Positions 25,004-34,859 of a stretch of 64,000 nucleotides of DNA are shown here, one piece after another (position 1 is the first letter of the stretch; every line of letters begins with the position of its first letter). Origin of the DNA: Pedobacter sp. KBS0701 (GTDB lineage: Bacteria; Bacteroidota; Bacteroidia; Sphingobacteriales; Sphingobacteriaceae). A program made the position numbers and the translations under genes. Location: contig NZ_CP042171.1 of NCBI RefSeq assembly GCF_005938645.2, forward strand, positions 5,456,001 to 5,520,000, written 5' to 3'. Under the pieces are notes generated by a model. The model did no database searches. It was not told the DNA's origin and saw only the letters and a program-made list of their open reading frames with translations.

Positions 25004-25687
25004 ATGAAATTCAATCTGCTAGCTTTATTCTTTTTCATTTCTGTTGCTGTAAATGCCCAAAATAAACCCCTTGCGATAAAAAAGCTGGTTATCGTAAATT
25101 CTTACAACCAATATCTGGCTTCTGTAAAATCGAATCCGAATAACGAACTGGTTGAAATCAAAAAAGTCATTCCAACAATTAAGCTGGATATCCGTTACGC
25201 GACCAGGAATAATTTTATGCAGCAGGTCATGTATAAACAGGCGAGGGCTTTTGCCCGTAAACCTGTAGTTGAGGCCTTAAAGAAAATTCAAAAGGAACTA
25301 AGTAAAAAAGGTTACGGTTTAAAAATATTTGATGGTTACCGACCGTACGCCATTACTGTTGAGTTTTATAAAAAAGCAAGCGATAAAAATTTTGTGGCCA
25401 ATCCGGCAAAAGGATCTAAACACAATAGGGGCTGTGCAGTAGATTTAACACTAATTAATCTGAAAACAGGTAAGGAATTGGTGATGCCAACGCCTTATGA
25501 TAGTTTTTCGGCAGCCGCCGCCGTAAAGTATGACAATGTATCACCCGAAGCCAGGAAAAACCGCGATTTCCTGATTGCTATCATGGCAAAATACCAGATG
25601 AATGTGCTGGAAAATGAATGGTGGCATTATGATTTCTTGGGGTGGAGAAGTTATGATTTAATGGATATTCCTTTCGAGAAATTGTAG
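25004..25687 (+). CDS. ddpX: D-alanyl-D-alanine dipeptidase (VanX/DdpX type)
   Basis: 227 residues with a signal peptide ending near VNAQ, so periplasmic. Zinc site: SKHNRGCAVDLTL gives His and Asp, ENEWWHYDF the catalytic Glu and third His. FDGYRPYA carries the conserved Arg. Cleaves D-Ala-D-Ala released in peptidoglycan turnover. It lies next to alanine dehydrogenase, which may let the cell use the alanine after racemisation (inference). Not part of a vancomycin resistance cluster. Confidence 0.9.
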   Translation: MKFNLLALFFFISVAVNAQNKPLAIKKLVIVNSYNQYLASVKSNPNNELVEIKKVIPTIKLDIRYATRNNFMQQVMYKQARAFARKPVVEALKKIQKELSKKGYGLKIFDGYRPYAITVEFYKKASDKNFVANPAKGSKHNRGCAVDLTLINLKTGKELVMPTPYDSFSAAAAVKYDNVSPEARKNRDFLIAIMAKYQMNVLENEWWHYDFLGWRSYDLMDIPFEKL

Positions 25688-25742
25688 TTCATTAGTTCAA
25701 TTGTCATTGGTTCATTGGTGTTGGGAGCATAACAATTAGTTG

Positions 25743-25799
25743 CGTCATTTCGATCCGATAGCTAGCTATCGGATGAAACGCAGTGGAATGGAGAAATCT
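25743..25799. repeat. REP-like element, copy G, with a nested 22-bp palindrome
   Basis: CGTCATTTCGATCC and GGAATGGAGAAATCT flank a perfect palindrome at 25753-25774 (ATCCGATAGCT and its complement). Lies between convergent genes. The rest of the gap holds TTCATTGG-type heptamers (25688-25722). Confidence 0.7.
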
Positions 25800-25916
25800 A
25801 TTCGTAGTAGTATAATAACCTGCCTAAACTAAATTATTATTCGTGGTGTAGGATGTTACCATCTTACACTAAATTTATCTCTCCAATTTTCAGGTGATAA
25901 CACCTGACAGCACAAA

Positions 25917-26417
25917 CTACAAGTGGTGCGGCCTGCCGTATTGATCCATTTTAACCCTTGCTTTATCTTCTTTTACCGATAATTCAAAAATGTAATCGTA
26001 ATCATCATCAGTCAATTCCTCTTTTGGCCTTTTACCGCCAAGTGCTTCAATAATTTCGAGTACGGTATTGGAATGAGCTGCAACCATCACCGTTTTACCT
26101 ACATAATTGGTCTTAATGGTATCCACAAGCGATTTAATATCTTTATAATTAATTACTTTTGGGATCACCAACGAATCTAAGGTTTGATGGGTTCTTTTTG
26201 TCGGAGTGGCGAAGGCAATATCAAATTTTACCTTTTTTAAATACTTTGCTAAATCGGCAACACGGATTTTTCCCTCATCCGATAGGCTGGGATCGGTATC
26301 CTGTGGGTTTGATTTATCCTTCTCAGCATGTCTAACAATCCATATGGTGGTGGTTTGTGCTGAAATGACATTAACAAAAAGAAGGCTTAACGACAGGAAT
26401 ACAAGCAGTTTTTTCAT
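25917..26417 (-). CDS. Histidine phosphatase superfamily protein, exported
   Basis: 166 residues with a signal peptide (cleavage near VISAQ). IWIVRHAEKDK carries the catalytic RHxE of the branch-2/phosphoglycerate-mutase-like fold, and VMVAAHSN the second His. Its short form lacks the usual lid domain. Periplasmic phosphatase of unknown substrate. The ATG at MKKLLVF was chosen because the upstream one adds a polar five-residue leader. Confidence 0.85.
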   Translation of the reverse strand: MKKLLVFLSLSLLFVNVISAQTTTIWIVRHAEKDKSNPQDTDPSLSDEGKIRVADLAKYLKKVKFDIAFATPTKRTHQTLDSLVIPKVINYKDIKSLVDTIKTNYVGKTVMVAAHSNTVLEIIEALGGKRPKEELTDDDYDYIFELSVKEDKARVKMDQYGRPHHL

Positions 26418-26454
26418 GTCATAAATATTCAAAAATTAATTGGATAAGGAAAGG

Positions 26455-27495
26455 TTAAAAATTTAAGGCTTTTATTAAGCGATCAATATCTTCTTTTTCG
26501 TGCCAGCTGCTCAAAACAATTCGATTTATCGGCTCAGATTCGGGTTTTGGGTAGGGGAAAGATGAAATCAGAATCTTTTCTTTTAACAAGCGGTTTACTA
26601 AAGTAGCATCTTGTGCTAAGAATGCAGGAAACATTGGTTCAAAAGTCCATGTTTTATTTAAACCGGCAGTAAGTAACTTTATATTTTCCTGCAATCTTGT
26701 CCATGCATTGTGGTGAATTTTTTGGGCATTGATAAAGGCAAAAAGGCTGGCTGCAGATGGAGGGGATGCTCCAACAAAAGTATTGCTGTTTTTTAGTTTG
26801 GCGATAACGGCACCAGAGCCTAACACCAATCCTGCATCAACTCCTAACGCTTTTGCCATTGAGGCCACAACAATGCGTTCGATATTGGCTTTAACCGGAA
26901 GGTTGATAAACGCACCCATCCCATTATTATTAACCCCTATGCCATGTGAATCATCAACAATTAAGATAACCTTTTTTTCTGGCTGTATTTTGGTTAAAAA
27001 GTTAAAATCATAAATTTCAGGAAACAGATTGTTCATGGAGTTGCTGATCAGCACCCATGTTTTTTCATTGGACGTATTGATGAGGTTTATTGTTTCCTTC
27101 TTCCAGTCATTAAATGTTTGCTGATTGGCTGACTGATCGGTTAACCAAAGCGCAGGGTGCGTAGTTGGAGCATAAATTACTTTACCTAATATAGATAAGC
27201 TTTTAACGGTAAGTTGCGCGGCTAAATATCCGCTCGAAGTAATGAGCGCTGCTTCTGCTCCATACCGCCCGGCGGCTACTTTTTCTGCTTCATCATAAAT
27301 ACCCAGTTGAATATTATTGGTACGGCTAGTTCCATTATTTAAGCCAAATTTCTTGATCCCTTCCAGATATAAATTGATAAAAGCCTGATTTTTTGGAATA
27401 CCCAGGTACGCCGTTCCGCCAAAATACAGGTAGGAATTACCATCAATCTTGATTGTATTCGAAAAAGGCTGATTTATCGATTTAAAATCTGGCAT
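26455..27495 (-). CDS. PLP-dependent aminotransferase-like enzyme (BioF-like, alpha-oxoamine synthase fold)
   Basis: 346 residues of fold-type I. YLYFGGTAYLGIPKN and NNGTSRTNNIQLGIYDEAE match the N-terminus of the 8-amino-7-oxononanoate synthase/2-amino-3-ketobutyrate CoA ligase group. DDSHGIGVN is the Asp that holds the PLP ring and VVASMAKALGVDAG gives the Lys Schiff base. It is about 40 residues shorter than BioF. No other biotin gene lies nearby. The ATG overlaps the stop codon of the carboxypeptidase gene upstream (ATGA-type), suggesting coupling. Reaction unknown. Confidence 0.75.
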   Translation of the reverse strand: MPDFKSINQPFSNTIKIDGNSYLYFGGTAYLGIPKNQAFINLYLEGIKKFGLNNGTSRTNNIQLGIYDEAEKVAAGRYGAEAALITSSGYLAAQLTVKSLSILGKVIYAPTTHPALWLTDQSANQQTFNDWKKETINLINTSNEKTWVLISNSMNNLFPEIYDFNFLTKIQPEKKVILIVDDSHGIGVNNNGMGAFINLPVKANIERIVVASMAKALGVDAGLVLGSGAVIAKLKNSNTFVGASPPSAASLFAFINAQKIHHNAWTRLQENIKLLTAGLNKTWTFEPMFPAFLAQDATLVNRLLKEKILISSFPYPKPESEPINRIVLSSWHEKEDIDRLIKALNF

Positions 27496-28823
27496 CAAAA
27501 ATTATTATGTATGTAAGTTACTATCCTTACCATCTCGGCACGTACTTCTGCAGTTGGTTTTACAAAATTATTGTTCATAAAGGAATAGATATACGTTTTC
27601 CCTTTTTTTGTCAATACATACCCACTTTGGTTATGCACACCACCTAATGAACCTGTTTTGCCGTAAACATAAGGTTTATCGGTTTTTGGATAAGCACTTT
27701 TTAAGGTTCCGCTTTTTCCTCCGGCAGGCAGTAGATCAAAAAGTTTTTCCGGATTGTTTACCAGCCTATAGATAGAATCGAGGAGGTATACATTATCGCG
27801 GGGGGTAAATAAATTCTGACGGGACAAACCAGATCCGTCAGCCCATTTTACTTTATCAGGCAAAAAAGAAAGGTAGTTTTTTGTAATATAATCAATGGCT
27901 TTCGTTGTACTCAATGTATCGCCAATCTGGTTGGAGCAAACCAAAAGTAAATGTTCGGCGATAAAATTATCGCTGGGTAACATCATGTGTTTTAAAACCG
28001 AGTCGCGTTTTGCGCCCTGCAAAATTTTGGCATCCGAAGGAATTTTAAAATCAATAAGTCCAACAGGCTTGTGTAGTGTATCCGATAATACTTCAACGGT
28101 AACCTGTGCGCTGGTTTTATATGGGTTTTGCTGGTTATAGCCGGGTTTTACAGCAACGGCAGGATAATGGAAGTTATTGGTTAAAAAATCGCGTGTTACC
28201 TGAAAATTACCTGTGTTTTTTGTCGAATCTACTTTAAAACATGGTGCAAAAACTTTGGGTTCGATGTTGATTTGATTTGGACCAGCATAAGTAGAGGTTA
28301 CCATGTTATCCATAATCGGCATTTCGGTAATTTCCGGCTGATAATAATAATCGTAATCATCCCACGACCAGCCATCGCCAAAGAAATTGCCCGAATATCG
28401 GCCAGGAGAAAAGAATAGTTTTTTATTTGATGACAGGAGAAAATGGTATGCCGATTTGTCTTTTACCGCGAATTGTAAAAAAGCCGGATCTCCGGTTCCC
28501 CAAAAAATCAATGAATCATTTCGCTCAATGTATTTTAAGGCTGGCATTAAATCTGGCAGCATTTTTAAGCTTGCAAAAAAGGTATATAATTTGGTATTAG
28601 ACGCCGGAGTAAAATACTTATCCGCATCTTTCTGAAAAATCATTTTTTTATCTGTTGGATTATAAAGCGCAAAACCAACCTGATATTGTTTAATCACCTG
28701 CGAATTTTTGAATTCTTTAGCTACTTTTTTTGAAATGATCTTATTCGTTGAACAACCAGTTAACAGGCAAATGGATAGAACAAACGTAAGAAAAATAAAA
28801 TTATGATTTTTTAAGGGGAACAT
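27495..28823 (-). CDS. dacB: D-alanyl-D-alanine carboxypeptidase / PBP4 family lipoprotein
   Basis: 442 residues. Lipobox LLTGC at the end of the signal sequence makes it a lipoprotein. Penicillin-binding motifs: ASNTK (SxxK nucleophile Ser), PSDN (SxN) and GKTG near the C-terminus. This is the S13/PBP4 family, which removes the terminal D-Ala of peptidoglycan peptides and cleaves cross-links. Divergent from the aspartyl protease gene with only 51 bp between start codons, so their promoters must overlap. Confidence 0.88.
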   Translation of the reverse strand: MFPLKNHNFIFLTFVLSICLLTGCSTNKIISKKVAKEFKNSQVIKQYQVGFALYNPTDKKMIFQKDADKYFTPASNTKLYTFFASLKMLPDLMPALKYIERNDSLIFWGTGDPAFLQFAVKDKSAYHFLLSSNKKLFFSPGRYSGNFFGDGWSWDDYDYYYQPEITEMPIMDNMVTSTYAGPNQINIEPKVFAPCFKVDSTKNTGNFQVTRDFLTNNFHYPAVAVKPGYNQQNPYKTSAQVTVEVLSDTLHKPVGLIDFKIPSDAKILQGAKRDSVLKHMMLPSDNFIAEHLLLVCSNQIGDTLSTTKAIDYITKNYLSFLPDKVKWADGSGLSRQNLFTPRDNVYLLDSIYRLVNNPEKLFDLLPAGGKSGTLKSAYPKTDKPYVYGKTGSLGGVHNQSGYVLTKKGKTYIYSFMNNNFVKPTAEVRAEMVRIVTYIHNNF

Positions 28824-28874
28824 GTGCTAAATTTAGGAGGCATAATTATCAACTAATTTATTAAATTTAGTTTA

Positions 28875-30122
28875 ATGTTAACCAAATATAGTTCCGGTGT
28901 AATAATCTGTTTACGTAAACTGACCATTTGCCTGGGCCTGGTATTTTTTATGCTTTCAGTTTCGGGACAGGAATTTCTTTTTAAAAGAAACCGGCAAAAG
29001 CAATCCATTTCTTTTAAATGTATCAAAAACCTAATGGTTATTCCGGTATTTGTAAATGGAAAAGGGCCATACGATTTTGTTCTTGACACTGGGGTTGGTC
29101 CCATGATTATTACCGATCCATCTATTATCGATTCGTTAAATTTTAGTAATCTCCGTAAAATTAAAGTTTCTGGGTTGGGAATCGAAACCATTGAGGCCTA
29201 TGTATCTCAAAGCCTTGATGTAAAAGTAGGTAGTACAAGCATTAAGTATATACCAACGGCGATCTTAAAAGAAGATCTCTTTAACTTGTCGGGACATTTA
29301 GGTCTGAAAATTTATGGATTGTTGGGTTTTAGTTTTTTTAACAGCTTTATTGTTGATATCCGCTATAGCGAAAATAGGTTGATTATTTACGATCGGGATG
29401 CAAAAGTTAAATACCGCGGAAAAAAAATCCCGATTGAGATCGAAAATCAGAAACCTTATGTTGTTGGTAATGTTGAACTTCCTGATGGGAAATCGATCAA
29501 CGCCAGATTCTTAATGGATACTGGTGCAAGTCACGCGCTTTCCCTCGAAATGTTACAGGGCAGTGAATATCCCTTGCCCGAAAAAAAAATAAAGGCCAAT
29601 TTGGGGATGAGCCTCAGCGGACAGATTAAAGGTTACATCGGCAGGGTGGGCAAATTTAGTTTAGGAAATTATGTTTTTAATGATGTTGTTGCCGGATTCC
29701 CGGATTTTAAAAGCATTGCAGAAAAAATCGACCTATCTAAACGAAATGGGAATTTAGGCGCCGATTTACTTCGGAGATTTAATATTCAGTTCAACTATCA
29801 GGATGGCTTTATTTATCTTAAAACCAATGGATTAAGTAAAATTCCTTTTGAACACGATATGGTAGGTATGGTACTTTATCTTGATCAGAAAGAATATAAA
29901 AGAGTTCTGATTGGAGAAATAGACGAAAATAGTCCGGCAGAAAAAGCGGGTTTGTGTACCGACGATGAAATTATTGCGGTAAACTTTAAAAACATTGATG
30001 CTTATTCTTTGAACGATCTTAACGAAATGTTTAAATCGAAAGCAGACAGAAATATAATTTTGGAAATTTTTAGAGATAATCAAGTCTATTTTAAAGTGAT
30101 TCGCCTAGAAAAGAGGATCTGA
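28875..30122 (+). CDS. Two-lobed retropepsin-like aspartyl protease with PDZ domain
   Basis: 415 residues with an N-terminal hydrophobic signal. Two aspartyl protease half-domains are seen: DFVLDTGVGPMI (around residue 70) and ARFLMDTGASHALSL (around 215), each followed by a GLLGF or GADLL loop. A PDZ domain closes the protein (IGEIDENSPAEKAGLCTDDEIIAVN). Envelope protein of the clan AA protease type common in Bacteroidota; the substrate is unknown. Confidence 0.85.
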   Translation: MLTKYSSGVIICLRKLTICLGLVFFMLSVSGQEFLFKRNRQKQSISFKCIKNLMVIPVFVNGKGPYDFVLDTGVGPMIITDPSIIDSLNFSNLRKIKVSGLGIETIEAYVSQSLDVKVGSTSIKYIPTAILKEDLFNLSGHLGLKIYGLLGFSFFNSFIVDIRYSENRLIIYDRDAKVKYRGKKIPIEIENQKPYVVGNVELPDGKSINARFLMDTGASHALSLEMLQGSEYPLPEKKIKANLGMSLSGQIKGYIGRVGKFSLGNYVFNDVVAGFPDFKSIAEKIDLSKRNGNLGADLLRRFNIQFNYQDGFIYLKTNGLSKIPFEHDMVGMVLYLDQKEYKRVLIGEIDENSPAEKAGLCTDDEIIAVNFKNIDAYSLNDLNEMFKSKADRNIILEIFRDNQVYFKVIRLEKRI

Positions 30123-30212
30123 TAAGCGTAATTTTCCAGTTACAAATGTTTAGTCGTGTAACAACACTTTAACTTTAACCTCTTATTGCCAAGCAAACTA
30201 ACTTTATAACAC

Positions 30213-32726
30213 ATGAATAAAAATTTTAAGGTACTTGCCCTCGCAGGTATCGTAGCACTTGGTGTAGCCGGATCAGGTTCGGTATATGCCCAGAAAAAAT
30301 CTAAAACGACTAAAGGTGCCACTCCAACAACTCCAACCGCAGCCCCGGTAGCAGCAAAAAAAGAAGGTATTAAACCATTTGCTGAAATAATTACTTCAAA
30401 AGCCAGAACTACAAACGGTTTATTCAAAACACACAAAGTGGACGATAAATGGTATTTTGAGATACCAGATTCGATGATTAACCGCGAAATGCTTGTAGTT
30501 ACCCGTTTGGCAAAGGTGCCTGCAGGTGTAAAAGTAGGTAACCAGCAATATGGCGGGGAAGAATTAAATGAACAAGTTTGGAAATGGGAGCGCAGGGGAA
30601 AACAAGTTTACATCCGCGTACCAAGTTATTCAACTAAGGCCGATCCGAACAGCGATATGTACGAATCGGTACAAAACTCTAATCTTGCACAGATTTTAGC
30701 CAGCTTTGAGATTAAAGCCTACAATAAAGATACTACAGGCGTTGTGATTGATGTTACCGATTTTTACAACGGTGATGTAATGGCTATAGGTGCTACTGAT
30801 CAGATCCGTAAGGCTTATAAAGTTACCATGTACGATGCAACACGTTCTTATATTGATACGGTAAAAACTTTTCCTATTAATGTTGAAGTAAAAACAGCTA
30901 AAACATACCGTGCGGCAGAATCTCCAACAGATAACAGCAATGGAGCCGTTACTTTCGAGTTTAATACCTCAATGTTATTATTGCCAAAAATCCCTGTAAA
31001 AGCAAGGATAATGGATAGCAGGGTTGGTTTCTTTGGTCAATCTCAGATCGATTACGGGAGCAACGCGCAAAAAGCAGAACGTACAGCCTATATTCACCGC
31101 TGGAATCTGGTTCCAAAAGATACCAATGCTTATAAACGTGGCGAATTAGTAGAACCGGTAAAACCTATTGTAATTTATATCGATCCTGCAACACCAAAAA
31201 AATGGGTGCCGTTTTTGATCCAGGGGATTAACGATTGGCAGGTAGCATTCGAAGCTGCTGGTTTTAGAAATGCCATAATAGGTAAAGAAGCACCAACACC
31301 GGAACAAGATCCTCAGTTTAGCGTAGAAGACTCCAGATACTCTGTGGTTCGTTATTTTGCTTCAGATATTGCAAATGCTTACGGCCCGCACATTAGCGAT
31401 CCCCGTACCGGTCAGATTTTAGAAACGCATATTGGTTGGTACCATAACGTAATGAACCTATTGCGTAACTGGTATTTTGTACAAACGGCAGCTATTAATC
31501 CTGAAGTGCGTAAAGCGCAATTTACTGATGCGCAGATGGGCGAATTGATCCGTTTTGTTTCTTCACACGAAATAGGCCATACTTTAGGTTTGCCACATAA
31601 CTTTGGCTCAAGCTATGCTTACCCGGTTGATTCTTTACGTTCAAAAACGTTTACAGATAAACATGGTACCGCACCTTCAATTATGGATTATGCGCGTTTT
31701 AATTACATTGCTCAACCTGGCGATGGCGTAACCAAACTTCACCCTCAAATTGGAGAATACGATAAATGGGTAGTGAAATGGGGATATACCTGGATTCCTG
31801 GAAACAAAACTGCAGAACAGGAAAAAGAAATTTTAGATCAGTGGACTTTAAAAAATGCAGGTAATCCTTTGTATTTCTATGGCCGTCAGGGAACTTCATT
31901 AGATCCTCGTTTGCAGAGCGAAGATTTGGGAGACAATGCAATGAAAGCGAGTACCTATGGTATTGCGAATTTAAAACGTATCCTTCCTAATGTAGAAAAA
32001 TGGACCTATCAGAAAGGAAAAGATTACAGCGATTTAAAAGAAATTTATACTGAAATTGTTGGTCAGTTTAGCCGTTATATGGGGCATGTGGCAACAAATG
32101 TTGGTGGTTTAAGCGAAAATTTTAAAACCTACGATCAAAAAGGACCAGTTTATGCCTACTTACCGAAAGCAAAACAAAAAGAAGCCGTTGCTTTTTTCAA
32201 TCAACAATTATTTACTACCCCACTTTGGTTAATCAGCAACGATCAATTAAGTAAATTTGATAATGGAGTGCTTTTAAACCGGATTAAAGGGGTTCAAACG
32301 AATACTTTGGGTAACCTGCTATCGGCATCCCGTATCGCACGTTTATTAGATAACGAAACTAAAAATGGTAGGGCAAAAGCATATACCTTACCTGAGTTAT
32401 TTGCAGATTTAAGATCGTCGGTATTTGTGGGCGGAAGAGCTGACGCCTTTAAACGTAACTTACAACGTGCGTATGTAGACCGTTTGCAGGATTTAATGAC
32501 CAAAGATTCAGAACTTCCGGTTGGTTTCCCGGTAGAGTATGCCGCTAGTTATGGTTTAACTCCAATCAATGTAGGCTTATCTGATATCAGGCCGCTGGTT
32601 AGAGCAGAGCTGAAAACCTTATTGGCTACTACAAAAGCCAGGGCAGCTGCGGGTGATGCCATTACCAAAGCACATTACGAAGATTTAAATATCAGAATTA
32701 AAGATATTTTAGATCCGAAGAAATAA
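30213..32726 (+). CDS. Exported zinc-dependent metzincin metalloprotease (DUF5117/DUF5118 type)
   Basis: 837 residues with a signal peptide (cleavage near VYAQ) and a Thr/Pro/Ala-rich linker to residue 45. DUF5118/5117-like regions occupy about 50-310. The zinc site HEIGHTLGLPH is at 452-462, with the metzincin Met-turn SIMDYAR around Met491. A long alpha-rich C-terminus completes it. Secreted or periplasmic endopeptidase of a family abundant in Sphingobacteriaceae; the target is not known. A strong terminator follows at 32799. Confidence 0.9.
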   Translation: MNKNFKVLALAGIVALGVAGSGSVYAQKKSKTTKGATPTTPTAAPVAAKKEGIKPFAEIITSKARTTNGLFKTHKVDDKWYFEIPDSMINREMLVVTRLAKVPAGVKVGNQQYGGEELNEQVWKWERRGKQVYIRVPSYSTKADPNSDMYESVQNSNLAQILASFEIKAYNKDTTGVVIDVTDFYNGDVMAIGATDQIRKAYKVTMYDATRSYIDTVKTFPINVEVKTAKTYRAAESPTDNSNGAVTFEFNTSMLLLPKIPVKARIMDSRVGFFGQSQIDYGSNAQKAERTAYIHRWNLVPKDTNAYKRGELVEPVKPIVIYIDPATPKKWVPFLIQGINDWQVAFEAAGFRNAIIGKEAPTPEQDPQFSVEDSRYSVVRYFASDIANAYGPHISDPRTGQILETHIGWYHNVMNLLRNWYFVQTAAINPEVRKAQFTDAQMGELIRFVSSHEIGHTLGLPHNFGSSYAYPVDSLRSKTFTDKHGTAPSIMDYARFNYIAQPGDGVTKLHPQIGEYDKWVVKWGYTWIPGNKTAEQEKEILDQWTLKNAGNPLYFYGRQGTSLDPRLQSEDLGDNAMKASTYGIANLKRILPNVEKWTYQKGKDYSDLKEIYTEIVGQFSRYMGHVATNVGGLSENFKTYDQKGPVYAYLPKAKQKEAVAFFNQQLFTTPLWLISNDQLSKFDNGVLLNRIKGVQTNTLGNLLSASRIARLLDNETKNGRAKAYTLPELFADLRSSVFVGGRADAFKRNLQRAYVDRLQDLMTKDSELPVGFPVEYAASYGLTPINVGLSDIRPLVRAELKTLLATTKARAAAGDAITKAHYEDLNIRIKDILDPKK

Positions 32727-32798
32727 TTAATGAGTGAATTACTGAATTAGAGAATGATTGAATAGCGATGCTTCCAATCAATCATTCAAAATTCAAAG

Positions 32799-32837
32799 AA
32801 GCGGAGCAGATCATTAAATTGATCGCTCCGCTTTTTT
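32799..32837 (+). terminator. Intrinsic terminator of the metzincin gene
   Basis: AAGCGGAGC / GCTCCGCTT stem with an inner GATC/GATC pairing, then TTTTTT. Confidence 0.8.
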
Positions 32838-32843
32838 GTTAAA

Positions 32844-32880
32844 TTAAACCTCGCAGGTTTTTAAAACCTGCGAGGTTTAA
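32844..32880. repeat. Nested palindrome, copy 2
   Basis: Perfect 18-bp arms, TTAAACCTCGCAGGTTTT and its complement, with one loop base. Each arm is also a small palindrome. Same family as 13621, 38234 and 52815. Confidence 0.8.
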
Positions 32881-32951
32881 AATATTGTATAATTCTTGAT
32901 GCTTAACTTAAACAACATAACAGTTTTTTAATTTTATACCAAAATAAGGTT

Positions 32952-33825
32952 ATGCTTAAAAAACTATTCTTTGCGCTTGCATTATTTATTTCCGGTTTCT
33001 CTGCCTTTGGCCAAAATACCGATTCTATTACCGTTATAAAAGCCAAATGGCAAAAAAACAGGGTGGCAAAACAGGTAATTTTATTCAGGCATCATTTTGA
33101 TCAGAAAAACCTCTTCGCTGCCAACGAAAATATTTCATTTTTAGAAATAAAAAATACCGGACGTAAAGCTGTATTTGCCATTGGTGCAGAAGAAAAAGAA
33201 TTGGTTACAACGAGTAATTTTGGATTACGCGATACAGCAATTGCTGCGGTTAATAGCAATTTCTTTGATGTGAAACGGAGGATCAGTAGATTTTGTCCGT
33301 GTGAACGGAAAAATAATCAATACCAACCATTTGGATAAAAACGGAAACCGGGCCAGGCACCAGGAAGCGGCAGTCGTAATGGATAAAGGGAAAATATCGA
33401 TCAAAAAATGGGATGGATCAACCGGTTGGGAAACAAAGTTGAGTGAACAAAATGTTTTGCTAAACGGACCGTTATTAACCTTAAACCATGTTGATGAAAT
33501 TTTAGATACCACTGGTTTTAACCGTTTACGCCATCCCCGTACCTGCCTGGGCTTGAAACCAAACGGAAAGGTAATTTTATTGACCGTTGATGGTAGGAAT
33601 GAAAACTCATCAGGAATGAGTTTGTTCGAACTCACCAAATTAATGCGTTGGCTGGGCTGTACTTCTGCTATCAATTTCGATGGCGGCGGCTCCACCACCC
33701 TGTGGGTAAATGGAATGCCTGATGGTGGAGTAATCAATTATCCAGCAGATAATAAAAAATGGGATCATGAGGGGCAGCGGAAAGTGGCCAATGTTATTCT
33801 GGTAAAGAAACAGGCCAAAAGATAA
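32952..33825 (+). pseudogene. Phosphodiester glycosidase (NAGPA/DUF2233) family gene, frameshifted
   Basis: Two overlapping frames make one protein. Frame 1 (to 33338) starts with a signal peptide (FSAFGQ) and runs to AAVNSNFFDVK, then becomes nonsense. One base later, from 33277, another frame reads GGSVDFVRVNGKIINTN and continues to the end with RHPRTCLGLKPNGKVILLTVDGR and AINFDGGGSTTLWVNG, the NAGPA-family signature. One extra base within 33273-33276 explains the break. It would otherwise be a roughly 290-residue exported glycosidase. Either a true mutation or a sequencing error. Confidence 0.75.
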
Positions 33826-33883
33826 AATCCCTGCAACATAACAAGCTTAAAAAAACTTATTTTAGCCGAAGATTTTTGTTGAA

Positions 33884-34810
33884 ATGATTAGAAATACAAT
33901 ATACTTTTCCTTTTTTGTGCTCATGCTCAGTGCCTGTAAAATGGGAACTAAAACCAGCGATCCCACACTTCGGGATTTTACTTTTGAACCTGTTAAAGGC
34001 ATTCGTTATGTTGAAGTAAAACGCCGGTTTAAAGATGGCTACTCTTTTAATAAGGAAGGTTTTATGCAAAAGCCATCGTGGATAATAGAGGTGGTTAAAG
34101 AGGATACGATGTCGGCCTGGAGCCCGCAGAAACATAGGATGCAGAATTTTTACCTGCAGTATGATCATGGAAATGTATATAATTTCGCGGCAGAATTTTT
34201 TAAGGTAAAACACATTAGTAAGGACAGTTTGGTTTTTCAACGCGTTCAGGTTGATGGAAAAGTAATTGCTTCGGATATTCGCTCGGACGTAAACATGACC
34301 TTTTACGCACAGGACTATATTAAAAATAAATTGAAAGCCAGGGCCGAAGACCTACAAAAACCGACTAAAGCAGACACCGCTTTTATCGAGGAACGTTCTG
34401 CTAAAGTTAACGCAAATAGCGATAGTGCTTTCGCCGCTACAAACCCGGTTCAGTTTATCCCTAAAAGCAAAATTGTAAAGGTCGAAAAAATCAGTACGGT
34501 AGACCGGACGAATAATAGAACCGAAGCTTATGATTATATGTTCCCACAATATATTATCCGGATAGACCGGGCTTACAAAGATTTTGCTTACCAGGTTGCA
34601 GCTATTGTCGATTTTCAAGGAGGAATCCACATAAAAACGGTTTATAATGTGCTTTCTGAGAATGCTGAAGCAAAAAAAAAGGTTGCCCAGGGAATAGCCG
34701 ATATTTATGTTAGAAACCTTTTTGATGTGGCTCCGGGAACAACGTTAGGGATTCCGCATAATAGCGAAATTACCTTAACAATGATTGGGAAGGTAATTAA
34801 AAAGCCTTAG
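33884..34810 (+). CDS. Unknown lipoprotein
   Basis: 308 residues. The signal sequence ends in LMLSACK, a lipobox, so the protein should be anchored to a membrane. The mature region is mixed alpha/beta with charged segments; YIIRIDRAYKDFAYQVAAIVDFQGG and FDVAPGTTLGIPHNSEITLTMIG are its most ordered-looking parts. I do not recognise the family. It follows the frameshifted glycosidase gene after 58 bp and may share its transcript. Confidence 0.7.
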   Translation: MIRNTIYFSFFVLMLSACKMGTKTSDPTLRDFTFEPVKGIRYVEVKRRFKDGYSFNKEGFMQKPSWIIEVVKEDTMSAWSPQKHRMQNFYLQYDHGNVYNFAAEFFKVKHISKDSLVFQRVQVDGKVIASDIRSDVNMTFYAQDYIKNKLKARAEDLQKPTKADTAFIEERSAKVNANSDSAFAATNPVQFIPKSKIVKVEKISTVDRTNNRTEAYDYMFPQYIIRIDRAYKDFAYQVAAIVDFQGGIHIKTVYNVLSENAEAKKKVAQGIADIYVRNLFDVAPGTTLGIPHNSEITLTMIGKVIKKP

Positions 34811-34859
34811 TAATCTGCTATTTACAAAATTTTAACGTTAAAAAAATGTTAAAATTTAT

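Noticed and set aside
25004..25687. Vancomycin resistance vanX
   Set aside because: No vanH, vanA, vanR or vanS genes nearby; the family is common in Gram-negatives for cell-wall turnover.
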